This document shows positions 1 to 7,933 of a stretch of DNA of 64,000 nucleotides, in pieces (position 1 is the stretch's first letter; each line of letters opens with the position of its first letter). The stretch is from Pseudoclavibacter terrae. GTDB taxonomy: Bacteria > Actinomycetota > Actinomycetes > Actinomycetales > Microbacteriaceae. The notes under the pieces are model-generated. The model had not been told where the DNA came from and searched no databases. It was given only the letters and a program-made list of their open reading frames with translations. The stretch is from contig NZ_WBJX01000002.1 of assembly GCF_008831075.1 (NCBI RefSeq), positions 248,001 to 312,000 of the forward strand, in the 5' to 3' direction. Position numbers and translations under genes: made by a program.

Positions 1-236
1 CCCGCTGCCCGGCTAGCAGCGAATCGGTGAAGAACTCCGCGGTCAGCGTGGTTCGAGCCACAGCATCCGGGGATGACGCGATCGTCGACGAGGCTCGTCG
101 TCGCGTGGCGCTGGGGGAGTCCGTGACGGTCGCGACGAGCGACCGGGCGCTGGGCGAACGTGCAGTGGCGGTCGGGGCCAGCGTGCGCGGCGTCGGATGG
201 TTGCGGGATCTCGTCGGCTACGGGGTCCGGCGGTAG
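1..236 (+). CDS. NYN/PIN-like nuclease-fold protein, C-terminal end (partial)
   Basis: The reading frame is open from the left edge, so the start lies outside the window; a GTG at 27 is only an internal codon. The last ~70 residues contain SGDDAIVDEARRR, then VTVATSDRALGERAVAVGA and VGWLRDLV. This pattern of acidic GDD, a TSDR loop and a final GxxWL is typical of the C-terminal half of YacP/NYN-type PIN-fold proteins of actinobacteria, which are predicted RNA-processing nucleases. The family call rests on this half only. A 181-bp gap follows before the next gene. Confidence 0.55.
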   Translation, partial: RCPASSESVKNSAVSVVRATASGDDAIVDEARRRVALGESVTVATSDRALGERAVAVGASVRGVGWLRDLVGYGVRR

Positions 237-417
237 CTCGAGCCCTAGCACTCGGCTTGGGCGGTCCTCCCAGGCGGCACGCCGGGAGTGCACGGCGGGC
301 GCTCGGGCGACACGAGGGATCTTCGGATGCCGCGTGCGTACGTTCGCGGGGTCCCGGCAACGGGAGCGCCCCGAGCGGGCGTCTCAGCGTGCAGGATCCG
401 ACCCCGAGGAGCAGTAC

Positions 418-942
418 ATGACTGACCACACCACGCACGACGGCCACGGCACGCACTCGAACGCGTCGCAGTCCGACGAGGTCGCGAAGATCGCGAAGCT
501 CGTGAAGGACTTCCGCTTCGCCATGCTCACGACGATCGAGGGCTCAGGCTCGCTGGTCGCGCATCCGCTCACGATCCAGGAGGCGGAGTTCGACGGCGAC
601 CTGTGGTTCCTGATCCAGAAGGACTCGACCACGGTGCGCAACCTGGGCGCGGACTCGCGTGCTGGGGTGTCGCTAAGCTCGAACGACTCGTGGGTCTCGC
701 TGTCGGGCACTGCCGGACTCGTGGATGCGCCGGAGAAGCTGCGCGAGCTGTGGAACCCCGCGGCTGAGGCGTGGTTCCCGGACGGACCGGAGGACCCGAA
801 CGTTGGCGTGCTGAAGTTCTCGGCGAGCGGCGCCGAGTACTGGGACAGCCCGGGCGGCCGCATCGCGACTGCCTTCAGCTTCATCAAGTCGAAGGTGTCG
901 GGCGAGCCGCTCGAGGGTGACAACGGCAAGGTCGAGTTGTAG
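418..942 (+). CDS. Pyridoxamine 5'-phosphate oxidase-family (general stress protein 26-like) protein
   Basis: A 174-residue cytoplasmic protein of the PPOX split-barrel superfamily, whose members bind FMN or related cofactors. After a polar, His-rich N-terminus (about residues 1-20), the chain reads like general stress protein 26: KDFRFAMLTTIE, then DGDLWFLIQKDS, then VSLSGTAGLV, followed by WNPAAEAWFPDGPEDP and a C-terminal strand with GAEYWDSPGG. The last block is characteristic of this subgroup. ATG 418 follows GAGGAG at 406-411 with six bases between. It appears monocistronic. The exact substrate or cofactor cannot be read from the sequence. Confidence 0.85.
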   Translation: MTDHTTHDGHGTHSNASQSDEVAKIAKLVKDFRFAMLTTIEGSGSLVAHPLTIQEAEFDGDLWFLIQKDSTTVRNLGADSRAGVSLSSNDSWVSLSGTAGLVDAPEKLRELWNPAAEAWFPDGPEDPNVGVLKFSASGAEYWDSPGGRIATAFSFIKSKVSGEPLEGDNGKVEL

Positions 943-1065
943 GTCGAACTCCGTCAGGCTTCGGTGGCCCGGTCCCGCGCTCAGCGGGGCCGGGCCACTC
1001 GTCTGTGCGGGCACGGGCTCGTCAACACCCACGGCCCATTCAGTTAGATCGTTTAGCTTCTTTGC

Positions 1066-1866
1066 ATGTCCTCCGATCTGCTTCGTCGTCTGTTCGTGAC
1101 CGTCTCCGGAATCCTCTGCGTCGTCGGGACCCTCTTCGGGGTGGGCCTGTTCGGCGGCACCGAAGTCAACCAGTCGTCGAGCGGCAACCTCTCCGCCGAC
1201 GCAACCCTCATCGCCCCCGCTGGCACCGCGTTCTCGATCTGGTCGGTCATCTACCTGGGCCTGTTCGCGTACGTCGTCTGGCAGTGGCTGCCGAAGCAGG
1301 CGCATTCCGCCAAGGCGCGGGCCACCGGCTGGTGGGCGGCCCTCTCCATGCTCCTCAACGCCGGGTGGCTGCTCGTGACGCAGTTCGGCCTCATCTGGGT
1401 GAGCGTCGGCATCATCGTGGCGCTGCTCGCCGTCTGCATCGTGCTCGTGAGTCGCATCGCCGCGCATCCGGCCGAGAACTGGGGTGAGCGCCTCGCCGTC
1501 GACACCACGTTCGGCCTGTACCTGGGCTGGGTGTCGGTCGCCACGCTCGCGAACCTGGGCGCCGCGATCGTCTCGACGGGAGTGGAAGCCGAGAGCACGC
1601 TCGGCGAGATCTCCACGACGGCCGCACTGGTCGCCGTCCTCGGTCTTGCGACGTTCTACATCTGGCGTTGGAAGAACCTCGCCGTCTCGGCCGCCATCAT
1701 CTGGGGTGTCGCCTGGGTCGGCTTCGGGCGGCTCTCGGATGCGCCCGAGTCGACGCTGGTCGGCGTCGTCGCGCTTGCGGTTGCGATTCTCATCGCGGTG
1801 ACCGGCGTGCTCGCGAAGTCGATCGACTGGCGCAGCGCCAAGTCGTCGTCGCCGGCCCTGACCTGA
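1066..1866 (+). CDS. TspO/MBR-family tryptophan-rich membrane protein
   Basis: A 266-residue integral membrane protein with about seven hydrophobic segments. It matches long bacterial homologues annotated as tryptophan-rich sensory protein: a signal-anchor-like first helix, the block PAGTAFSIWSVIYLGLFAYV near residue 50, a Trp-rich stretch (GWWAALSMLLNAGWLLV) and later helices ending in a polar tail. TspO proteins bind tetrapyrroles and other hydrophobic ligands; what this longer form does is not known to me. There is no Shine-Dalgarno sequence. TAGCTT (1054-1059) ends six bases before ATG 1066, which suggests a leaderless transcript. A strong hairpin follows the stop. Confidence 0.8.
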   Translation: MSSDLLRRLFVTVSGILCVVGTLFGVGLFGGTEVNQSSSGNLSADATLIAPAGTAFSIWSVIYLGLFAYVVWQWLPKQAHSAKARATGWWAALSMLLNAGWLLVTQFGLIWVSVGIIVALLAVCIVLVSRIAAHPAENWGERLAVDTTFGLYLGWVSVATLANLGAAIVSTGVEAESTLGEISTTAALVAVLGLATFYIWRWKNLAVSAAIIWGVAWVGFGRLSDAPESTLVGVVALAVAILIAVTGVLAKSIDWRSAKSSSPALT

Positions 1867-1872
1867 GCCGCA

Positions 1873-1929
1873 CCCGTGTCGTCCGTTCTCTCGCGCCCTC
1901 GCCGCCACCGAGAGAGCGGACGACACGGG
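1873..1929. terminator. Long inverted repeat after the TspO-family gene
   Basis: Arms 1873-1893 and 1909-1929 are complementary over 21 bases with one T/C difference that would still pair as G-U in RNA (left arm begins CCCGTGTCGTCCG), around a 15-base loop. It begins seven bases after the stop codon. There is no U-tract, so it may be a non-canonical terminator or an RNA-stabilising hairpin. Confidence 0.6.
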
Positions 1930-2086
1930 AATCGGGGATCGAATCCTTGACGTTCCACTGAAGCGACGCATACACTCGGAACCCTTGGGGGATGCGTTCT
2001 TGAGACGCCTTGTCTGGTGCGATTCCAGTGTCCTCCACCAATTCTTTTTCGGTGCTTTTTCTTCGGACGAGTTCTAAGCTCTGGCC

Positions 2087-2134
2087 ATGAGCACCGTGTG
2101 CTGTTTCCCCCTTCCGCGGTTGTCGATTCGATGA
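2087..2134 (+). CDS. Putative 15-codon leader peptide overlapping the cycA start
   Basis: ATG 2087 opens a reading frame for MSTVCCFPLPRLSIR. Its TGA (2132-2134) overlaps the permease ATG (2131-2133) in an ATGA arrangement. TAAGCT (2075-2080) lies six bases before the ATG, so the transcript could begin at the A of ATG and be leaderless. The permease itself has no obvious Shine-Dalgarno sequence, so its translation may depend on ribosomes terminating on this leader. Adjacent Cys codons 5 and 6 resemble cysteine-containing leader peptides of mycobacteria, but a Cys-attenuation role is speculative. Confidence 0.4.
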   Translation: MSTVCCFPLPRLSIR

Positions 2135-3591
2135 CAGCCGCAGGCTCCGCAGAACCCGCCGCTTCCGCAACTGCAGACGGCACCGGCGGAAGCGTCTCCC
2201 CGCCAGCGACGGGGCTGGAGCGCGGCCTCAGCAACCGGCACATCCAGCTGATCGCTATAGGCGGTGCGATCGGCACCGGGCTGTTCTTGGGGTCTGGCAT
2301 CGGCATCCACAAGGCGGGCCCGTCGATCCTGCTCGTGTACGTCGTGGTCGGCGCGATGCTGTTCGTGATGATGCGAGCGATGGGGGAGCTGCTGCTTTCC
2401 AATCTCGGATATCGCACGTTCCAGGATTTCGCGGCCGACTATCTCGGCGAATGGGCGCGGTTCTTCATCGGCTGGACGTATTGGCTTTGCCTCATCTCGA
2501 TCGCGACCGCGGATATGGTCGGTGTGCAGACGTATGCGAGGTTCTGGTGGCCCGACCTGCCGGGTTGGGTGCCGATGCTCGTCGCGGTCGCGTTTGTGCT
2601 CGCCTTGAATCTGATCGCGGTGCAGGCCTTCGGCGAGGCCGAGTTCTGGTTTGCACTCATCAAGGTCGTGACGATTCTCGGGCTCATCGTGGTCGGCCTC
2701 TTCCTCATCGTCACGTCGTTCACGGCTCCGAACGGCGACACTGCGAGCGTCACGCACCTCTGGGATGACGGTGGATTCTTCCCGAATGGCTTCATGGGCT
2801 TCCTGGGCGGCTTCCAGATCGCGATCTTCGCGTTCGCCGGCATCGAGCTCGTCGGCACCACCGCGGCCGAGGCGAAGGACCCGGAGAAGAACCTGCCGAG
2901 GGCCATCAATCAGGTGCCGCTGCGCATCCTGTTCTTCTACGTGCTCGCGCTCGGCGTCATCATGTGCGTCACGCCGTGGAGCGAGATCGACCCGAGCGAG
3001 AGCCCCTTCGTTGCGCTCTTCCTGCTCATCGGGTTGGGTGGCGCGGCCGCGCTCATCAACGCCGTGGTCATGACCTCGGCGGTCTCCGCGGCGAACAGCG
3101 GCTTCTTCTCGTCGAGCCGCATGGCGTATGGCCTCGCGACGACGAGGCAGGCGCCGACGGTCTTCGGGAAGCTGACGCGGACCGCGGTCCCGGGCAACGC
3201 CCTGCTGCTGTCGTGCGGGGTCGTGCTGCTGGGTGGCTCGCTCGGGTTGATCTTCGACGACGCCTTCCAGTTGGTGACGGCCGTGTCGTCGATCCTCTTC
3301 ATCTTCGTGTGGTCGATGATCCTCGCGTCGTACCTCGTGTACCGGCGCCGACGGCCTGAGCTGCACGCCGCATCCGCCTACCGGTTACGCTTCGGCGTTC
3401 CCTTGACGTGGGTGGTGCTTGGGTTCTTCGCGTTCATGCTCGTGGTGCTCGGCCTCTTCGAGGACACTCGCGGCCCGCTACTGCTGACCCCGGTGTGGTT
3501 CGTGATCCTCGGCATCGCCTGGATGCTCGTGCGACGTCGCGCGGGTCGGGTCGCGGCGTCCGGTGGCCCGGAGGGCACGCCTCGCGCGTAG
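2131..3591 (+). CDS. cycA: Amino-acid permease, D-serine/D-alanine/glycine transporter type
   Basis: A 486-residue APC-superfamily cytoplasmic-membrane transporter with about 12 transmembrane helices. It tracks enterobacterial CycA throughout: LSNRHIQLIAIGGAIGTGLF in helix 1, MRAMGELLLSNL, FGEAEFWFALIK, FAFAGIELVGTTAAEAKDPE, SANSGFF and SSRMAYGLA, and a late ILASYLVYRRRRPELH. CycA imports D-alanine, D-serine and glycine by proton symport; the exact substrate here is inferred. ATG 2131 was chosen because family similarity begins about 28 residues later and it forms ATGA with a small upstream ORF. An upstream in-frame extension is possible but has no similarity to the family. Confidence 0.88.
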   Translation: MTAAGSAEPAASATADGTGGSVSPPATGLERGLSNRHIQLIAIGGAIGTGLFLGSGIGIHKAGPSILLVYVVVGAMLFVMMRAMGELLLSNLGYRTFQDFAADYLGEWARFFIGWTYWLCLISIATADMVGVQTYARFWWPDLPGWVPMLVAVAFVLALNLIAVQAFGEAEFWFALIKVVTILGLIVVGLFLIVTSFTAPNGDTASVTHLWDDGGFFPNGFMGFLGGFQIAIFAFAGIELVGTTAAEAKDPEKNLPRAINQVPLRILFFYVLALGVIMCVTPWSEIDPSESPFVALFLLIGLGGAAALINAVVMTSAVSAANSGFFSSSRMAYGLATTRQAPTVFGKLTRTAVPGNALLLSCGVVLLGGSLGLIFDDAFQLVTAVSSILFIFVWSMILASYLVYRRRRPELHAASAYRLRFGVPLTWVVLGFFAFMLVVLGLFEDTRGPLLLTPVWFVILGIAWMLVRRRAGRVAASGGPEGTPRA

Positions 3592-3616
3592 CCTGCCGCG
3601 CTTTGCGGATGCTCAC

Positions 3617-4942
3617 TCAGCTTCCGGTCGACAGTCCCAGCACCGGGTAGAGCACGTTGAAGCCTTCGGTGAGGCCGCCGCTGACGGCGTCGCCGCCGTG
3701 GTCGGCGCCTTGCACGATGAAGAGGGTGGTGTTGATGCCGAGCGCTTGGGTGGCGTTGGAGACGGTGGTGGCCATGGACACGAAGTCGGGGTCTTCGCTG
3801 CCTGCCGTGAAGATCGCGGTCATGCCCGCGTAGGTGCCGGCTGGGGCGGCCTGGAAGATGTTGATGGGCTTCGATGCTTCGAAGGCTGCAGCGTCGCCGC
3901 CGTAGATGTCCGCTTGGACGGCGTCGGGGGTTTCGGAGCCCGGGTACTGCTCGCCGGAGACGCTGATGATGTTCTTGAACGTGCCCGGGTCCTTCGCGCC
4001 GTACTTCGCTGCGCATCCGCCGCCGTTGGAGTAGCCGGCGACGGTCCAGTACTTGGGGTCCTGGATGACGTTGAGGTTCGCGTTGACCCAGTTGACGACG
4101 TCGGTGGTGACGTAGGTTTCGGCGTTGCCGTACTTGGCGGAGTCGGCGCAGGCGGGGTCGACGTCGCCTTGGCCGCCGAGCTGGTCGGCGACGACGACGA
4201 TGGGGGCGAGGCCGTTGTGGTCGGCGGCGAACTGGTCGAGGACGTCGCTGATGATCGTGGGGTCGGGGTTGCCGACGTAGCCCATCATCATGATGACGAC
4301 GGGGAGCGCGGGCGCGTTCTCGACGAGGGCCGCCGGTGGCAGGTAGATGCCCGCGTCTCGGGCGACGAAGCCCGATGTGGTGCCGGGGATGGGGACGGAG
4401 CCGCGTTCGCCGACCGAGGGCATGTCTGCGGGGGCCTGCCAGGTCGAGGCGAGGGGTTGTGTCGGGGCGGCTCGGTTGTCGGCGTTGAAGTCGGGGAGCG
4501 TGATCTGATTTTCTTCGACGATGCCGAACACGGAGCCCAGGGTGGGGTTGAGGCCGTAGAGGGCGTTGATGCCGGTTGCGCCGGCGACGAGGTAGGCGAG
4601 GATCGAGACGCTCGCGACGATCTTGCGCCAGGGCTTCGAGTGGGGGAAGGACGCGATGGCGAGGCCGATGCCGGCGAAGGTAGCGGCGGCCCACGTGCCG
4701 ACGGGGCCTGGCAGCTCCACGCCGAACAGGTCGAGGGCGTTGCCGGCGAGGTAGATGAGGAACCCCACGATGGCGCCCGCGGCGATGCCGATGAGTGCGC
4801 GCGGCAGCCACCTCTTGGTTTTGCCGTGCTTGCTCTTGCTGTCCTTGCGGATGAGCAGCGTGACCGTGAAGGCGACCGCGACGGCGTAGATGATCCACAT
4901 CGCCGGCGAGTTGATGATCGGCAGCTCGAGGATGGCGCTCAT
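3617..4942 (-). CDS. Membrane-anchored alpha/beta-hydrolase esterase (antigen 85/putative-esterase type)
   Basis: A 441-residue protein. The first ~130 residues carry four hydrophobic helices, and the remainder is an extracytoplasmic esterase domain of the type shared with mycolyltransferase-like proteins. The nucleophile elbow is GYSNGGG, a later acidic residue sits in TAGSEDPDF, and the likely catalytic His is in QGADHGGDA. Mycobacterial homologues of this fold act on cell-envelope lipids; the substrate here is unknown. The start has no Shine-Dalgarno of its own. AAGGAG precedes a seven-codon leader ORF whose TGA overlaps ATG 4942, implying translational coupling. The gene is convergent with cycA, with 25 bp between stops. 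Confidence 0.8.
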   Translation of the reverse strand: MSAILELPIINSPAMWIIYAVAVAFTVTLLIRKDSKSKHGKTKRWLPRALIGIAAGAIVGFLIYLAGNALDLFGVELPGPVGTWAAATFAGIGLAIASFPHSKPWRKIVASVSILAYLVAGATGINALYGLNPTLGSVFGIVEENQITLPDFNADNRAAPTQPLASTWQAPADMPSVGERGSVPIPGTTSGFVARDAGIYLPPAALVENAPALPVVIMMMGYVGNPDPTIISDVLDQFAADHNGLAPIVVVADQLGGQGDVDPACADSAKYGNAETYVTTDVVNWVNANLNVIQDPKYWTVAGYSNGGGCAAKYGAKDPGTFKNIISVSGEQYPGSETPDAVQADIYGGDAAAFEASKPINIFQAAPAGTYAGMTAIFTAGSEDPDFVSMATTVSNATQALGINTTLFIVQGADHGGDAVSGGLTEGFNVLYPVLGLSTGS

Positions 4943-4962
4943 GCGCGTGCGGGGAACGACAT
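4939..4962 (-). CDS. Seven-codon leader ORF before the esterase gene
   Basis: On the minus strand, GAAGGAG is followed after a short spacer by ATG (4962-4960), encoding MSFPARA. Its TGA (4941-4939) overlaps the esterase ATG (4942-4940) as ATGA. The two frames differ, so this is not an N-terminal extension of the esterase. The ribosome-binding site is well placed for this mini-ORF and too far from the esterase start, which favours reinitiation or coupling. Confidence 0.5.
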   Translation of the reverse strand: MSFPARA

Positions 4963-5078
4963 CGGGTGCTCCTTCAGGCGAAGCGTGACGGGGGATTCCG
5001 GCGAAGCTGCGGCACTGGTTGACTCAACTTTTCACACGGGGTGAGAGAAAGCTACACGCGGTTGCGGGGTGTTTGTCT

Positions 5079-5465
5079 GCTGCCACTGCTCCCGAAGCTG
5101 TGGTGATCGCCGTGGACCCGAACTCCGACAAGCACGGGCTCGCACTGAGGGCGGGGGCCGACGCGGTCACCACCCCGGAGGGCGCGGCCGCGCTTGTTGC
5201 GGAGCTGGTGCCAGGCGGCGTTGACCTCGCGGTCGAGGCGGTCGGGAACGCCAATGTGATGAGCGCCTGCCTCGAGATGCTCGTTCGTTGCGGAGCAGTG
5301 GTCTCGGTCGGTTGTCCGCACCCTCTGCAGCAACTTGTTGTGCCGGCCCTGCAGTTCGCGGGTTCCGGTAAACGGCTGCTCGATTCCTACGTGGGCTCCA
5401 CGGCCGCCTTCGAGGACATCAACGACGTCCTTGACGCCCTTGCTGAAGGGCGCGTCGTCGACTCT
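5079..5465 (+). pseudogene. Zinc-type alcohol dehydrogenase remnant (Rossmann half only)
   Basis: The frame 5019-5552 encodes VVIAVDPNSDKHGLALRAGA, then DLAVEAVGNANVMSACLEML, GAVVSVGCP and DINDVLDALAEGRV. These are the C-terminal cofactor-binding half of a medium-chain alcohol dehydrogenase. The catalytic N-terminal domain with its zinc ligands and the first glycine-rich motif are missing. The family tail after AEGRV is replaced by unrelated residues running into the convergent acyltransferase gene. It is therefore read as a 5'- and 3'-truncated pseudogene. The intact mycothiol-dependent dehydrogenase at 55488-56573 belongs to the same superfamily. Confidence 0.7.
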
Positions 5466-5511
5466 TCGCACCGAACCGAGGCACGGGCATGTACTGTGCG
5501 CGGGTGGATGC

Positions 5512-6855
5512 TCACGACGCGAACGTGCGGACCCGCAGGCTCAGCATCATGAGCACGCAGGCGAGTAGCCCGGCCCACGCCGGCCAAAATCCGAAGACAA
5601 GCAGCGTGACGACGCCCGCGATGCCGAGCCAAACCGCGGCCGGTGCGCTCGGGCGTCCTCCTCGGATGCGACGGGCGGCGACCCCCACGAGGCGCTCGGT
5701 CGGCGCTTCCAGCCGCGCGGCGATGGGCATGAGCAATGCGGTTGCGGAGAGGACGGTGGCGATCAGGAGCGGTCGTGTCGCGAACCACTCCAGGCTGAGG
5801 GGTTCTGGCCACCACGCCCCGGCGGTGAGGAGCCCGGCCGTGACAACGACGAGTACCGGCATGTGCCAAAGGTAGAGGCGCATCGAGTGGGTGTTGACGA
5901 AGCGCGAGAACGCGGAGCCGCGTGTACCGGAAGCGACGCGCGTGAGAGGGGGGTGGGCGAGCATGAGTACGCCGAGTTGCGCTGCTCCGAGCGCAATGAG
6001 GGCGATGCTGGCCGGGTTGTTGTTGTCGAGGAGCAGCTCAGGGGAGTAGCCGGCGACGTTCACGAGCGCCACGACGGCCAGGGCGCCGCCGACGATGAGG
6101 GCAATCGGCAGTCGACGGCGTCGCGCTCTCGCGACGGCGTCCCAGGTTGCCGATTCGGTGGCCGTTCCGGTTCGCCACTCGGAGAAGAAAAACCCGAGCT
6201 GCTGGATTGCGAGCCAAACGAAGGCGTAGTTGACGACGCCGACCGCATCCATGCCGCTGAACTTGCGGAGGGCGTCGACGAGCACGGCGCCTGAGACGAG
6301 CGCGATGAGCGTGGCGTGGGGCGCGGTCTCGTGGGCCCGCAGCATGAGCGGTACGAGCGCGGTCACGCCGAGGTAGACGGCGAGGAACCACAGCGGCTGC
6401 GTCATGCGGAAGGACGCCTCGGCAAGCAGCGCCGTGTCTACGCCGGCCAGGGCGGCGACCGTGAGAGTGAGCGTCACGACGGCCGTGAAGGCGAGCGCTG
6501 GCACGAGCAGGCGCCGCGTTCGGCTGACGATGAACTCACGCGAAGTGCCCCCGCGCGCTCGCAACCGCATCCACTGCGCGCGGGCCGCGAAGCCGCCGAT
6601 GATAAAGAACAGCGGCATCACTTGAAGGAGCCAGGTGACGGGAGCGAACCAGGCCTCGTCTTCGACGGCGTTCGTGATGCTGATGTCGCCGCTGACCACC
6701 GCGACGCCGGCCATAGAGATATGGAGCAGCAGGACCACGGCGAGGCAGACGGCGCGGACGAGGTCGACCGCAGCGTCGCGCTGCGATGCGGTGGCGCCCC
6801 GACGCCCGCTCGGCTCGGGGGAAGCTGCGGTGCGGGGGATGGTGAACTGAGTCAC
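5512..6855 (-). CDS. Acyltransferase family 3 integral membrane protein
   Basis: A 447-residue polytopic protein with about ten hydrophobic helices. The N-terminal block RDAAVDLVRAVCLAVVLLLH carries the conserved Arg and His of acyltransferase-3 proteins. MPLFFIIGGFAA and FIVSRTRRLLVPAL follow, the second being the R/RLLVP block, and a late RLYLWHMPVLVV contains the WHMP element. Family members acylate cell-surface glycans, lipids or exported compounds; the acceptor is not evident. GTG 6855 is preceded by AGAAGG. The promoter region contains a palindrome and a 36-bp motif shared with the two-component operon at 15.2 kb, which suggests control by that system. Confidence 0.85.
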   Translation of the reverse strand: MTQFTIPRTAASPEPSGRRGATASQRDAAVDLVRAVCLAVVLLLHISMAGVAVVSGDISITNAVEDEAWFAPVTWLLQVMPLFFIIGGFAARAQWMRLRARGGTSREFIVSRTRRLLVPALAFTAVVTLTLTVAALAGVDTALLAEASFRMTQPLWFLAVYLGVTALVPLMLRAHETAPHATLIALVSGAVLVDALRKFSGMDAVGVVNYAFVWLAIQQLGFFFSEWRTGTATESATWDAVARARRRRLPIALIVGGALAVVALVNVAGYSPELLLDNNNPASIALIALGAAQLGVLMLAHPPLTRVASGTRGSAFSRFVNTHSMRLYLWHMPVLVVVTAGLLTAGAWWPEPLSLEWFATRPLLIATVLSATALLMPIAARLEAPTERLVGVAARRIRGGRPSAPAAVWLGIAGVVTLLVFGFWPAWAGLLACVLMMLSLRVRTFAS

Positions 6856-6866
6856 GGGGCGGCCTT

Positions 6867-6902
6867 CTTTCTACTGGCTCGGACAATCCGAACCGTAGAA
6901 AG
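6867..6902 (-). promoter_or_regulatory. Near-perfect palindrome between the acyltransferase promoter and start codon
   Basis: CTTTCTAC (6867-6874) and GTAGAAAG (6895-6902) are exact inverted repeats. The inner bases continue the complementarity (TCGGA/TCCGA) to a three-base CAA loop, giving about 16 paired positions with one bulge. It abuts AGAAGG, the ribosome-binding site, and overlaps TACGGT (6892-6897), a possible -10 element. It could be a repressor operator or, if transcription starts further upstream, an RNA hairpin affecting the ribosome-binding site. Confidence 0.45.
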
Positions 6903-6955
6903 AGACCGACCCCGGCAGCCTCACCCCGCAGACCCGCGCGACCCCTACGGGCGTA
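6892..6955 (-). promoter_or_regulatory. Acyltransferase promoter with motif shared with the two-component operon
   Basis: Positions 6921-6955 match 15226-15261 at about 30 of 36 aligned columns, with one gap (minus-strand core CGCGGGTCTGCGGGGTGA). In both places the motif is followed after 22-23 bases by a TANNNT hexamer, here TACGGT at 6892-6897. The arrangement fits an activator site just upstream of a promoter. The NarL-type regulator encoded at 13159-13848 is the obvious candidate activator, by inference. Confidence 0.5.
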
Positions 6956-7024
6956 TCAAAAGCCCCTGCATGAGGTTAGGGACTCACCGTCCACCTGCAG
7001 GTGGTCGCTATGCGGTGGAGGTAC

Positions 7025-7933
7025 CTAGACGAGGAGGGGTGATGGCAACGCGGCGAGCACGGCGGCCAGCGCCTCACGCGAGCGCGGAGTCAGCGGCTTC
7101 GCAGGTGCCCGCACCGTGGACGAAGCGATAATTCCCCGAAGCATCAGTACCTCTTTGTGCACGCTCCAGGCGATTCCGGGTTGCACGCCGAGCAGGATGA
7201 GGGGGAGGAACCCGGCGAACAGATCGCGCGCTTGGTGGTGATTTCCGGCGTTCCATGCATCGAGCGCTGGCTTGAGGAGATCCACGAACTCGCTGGCGGG
7301 CATCGTTCCCGTTGATCCCCTCGCGTACTCCTCGAGGCACAACTGCGCGTTGTTGCCGCCGAGGATCGTGAAGTGCTCGGATGCGCACGTGCGAACCACC
7401 GCATCGATCTTCTCGGCGGTCGGTGGCGCTTCGACCTTCACCGACGTGATGCCAGGCACGCGGCTCAATTCGGTGATCGTCTCCACCGGGAACTGCACCC
7501 CGGTAGGTCCGGGCGCATCCTGGAGCATGACCTCGGCTCCGCGCTCTCGACAGGCTTGAGCCACCTCTCCGAAGAAATCAACGAGCTGCCCTGGCGAGGG
7601 CTTGACCATAAAAGGCGGAAGGACCATAAGTACGTCGGCGCCGAGATCGGCCGACTCGCTTGCCTGCTCGACAGCTGTGACGGTGGACATAGCGTTCACG
7701 CCCACAACGACCGGAACTTCGCCGGCCGTGACGTTGCGGACCTCCGCGAGTACCGTGCGTCGCTCGGTCGCGGTAAGAGCGAACGCCTCGCTCGCGTTGC
7801 CGTTGATCGCGACGCCGTCGACTCCGCTCGCGAGGCAGAACTCTGTGAGTCGGCGGAGGCTCGGAAGATCGAGCTCGCCGTGAACATCGAACGGGGTGGC
7901 GAGAATCGGAATGAGTCCCTGGGGTGCTGGCAT
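7025..7933 (-). CDS. DapA/N-acetylneuraminate lyase-family aldolase or dehydratase (sugar-acid catabolism)
   Basis: A 302-residue TIM-barrel class I aldolase homologue. Lys166 in ITSVKVEAP is the expected Schiff-base lysine, and NGNASE (44-49) is the substrate carboxylate loop. The usual catalytic Tyr of the YNxP motif is replaced by Gln138 in MLQDAPGPTG, a change seen in catabolic members of the family rather than in lysine-pathway DapA. It is translated immediately after the enolase-superfamily gene: TGA and ATG share one base (TGATG at 7933). The likely role is to cleave or dehydrate the 2-keto-3-deoxy acid made by its partner. It is not the biosynthetic dapA. Confidence 0.82.
   Translation of the reverse strand: MPAPQGLIPILATPFDVHGELDLPSLRRLTEFCLASGVDGVAINGNASEAFALTATERRTVLAEVRNVTAGEVPVVVGVNAMSTVTAVEQASESADLGADVLMVLPPFMVKPSPGQLVDFFGEVAQACRERGAEVMLQDAPGPTGVQFPVETITELSRVPGITSVKVEAPPTAEKIDAVVRTCASEHFTILGGNNAQLCLEEYARGSTGTMPASEFVDLLKPALDAWNAGNHHQARDLFAGFLPLILLGVQPGIAWSVHKEVLMLRGIIASSTVRAPAKPLTPRSREALAAVLAALPSPLLV

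Noticed and set aside
673-1971. A 432-codon minus-strand frame opposite the TspO-family gene
   Set aside because: It is highly charged, low-complexity translation with no domain, entirely antisense to a clear membrane protein gene.
2013-2038. A tRNA 3'-end-like sequence: CTGG, a seven-base loop, CCAG, then GTCCTCCACCA
   Set aside because: The loop TGCGATT lacks the canonical TTC of a T-loop, and no partner for the acceptor strand (GGAGGAC) is found 70-95 bases upstream. It could be an attachment-site relic but cannot be called a tRNA.
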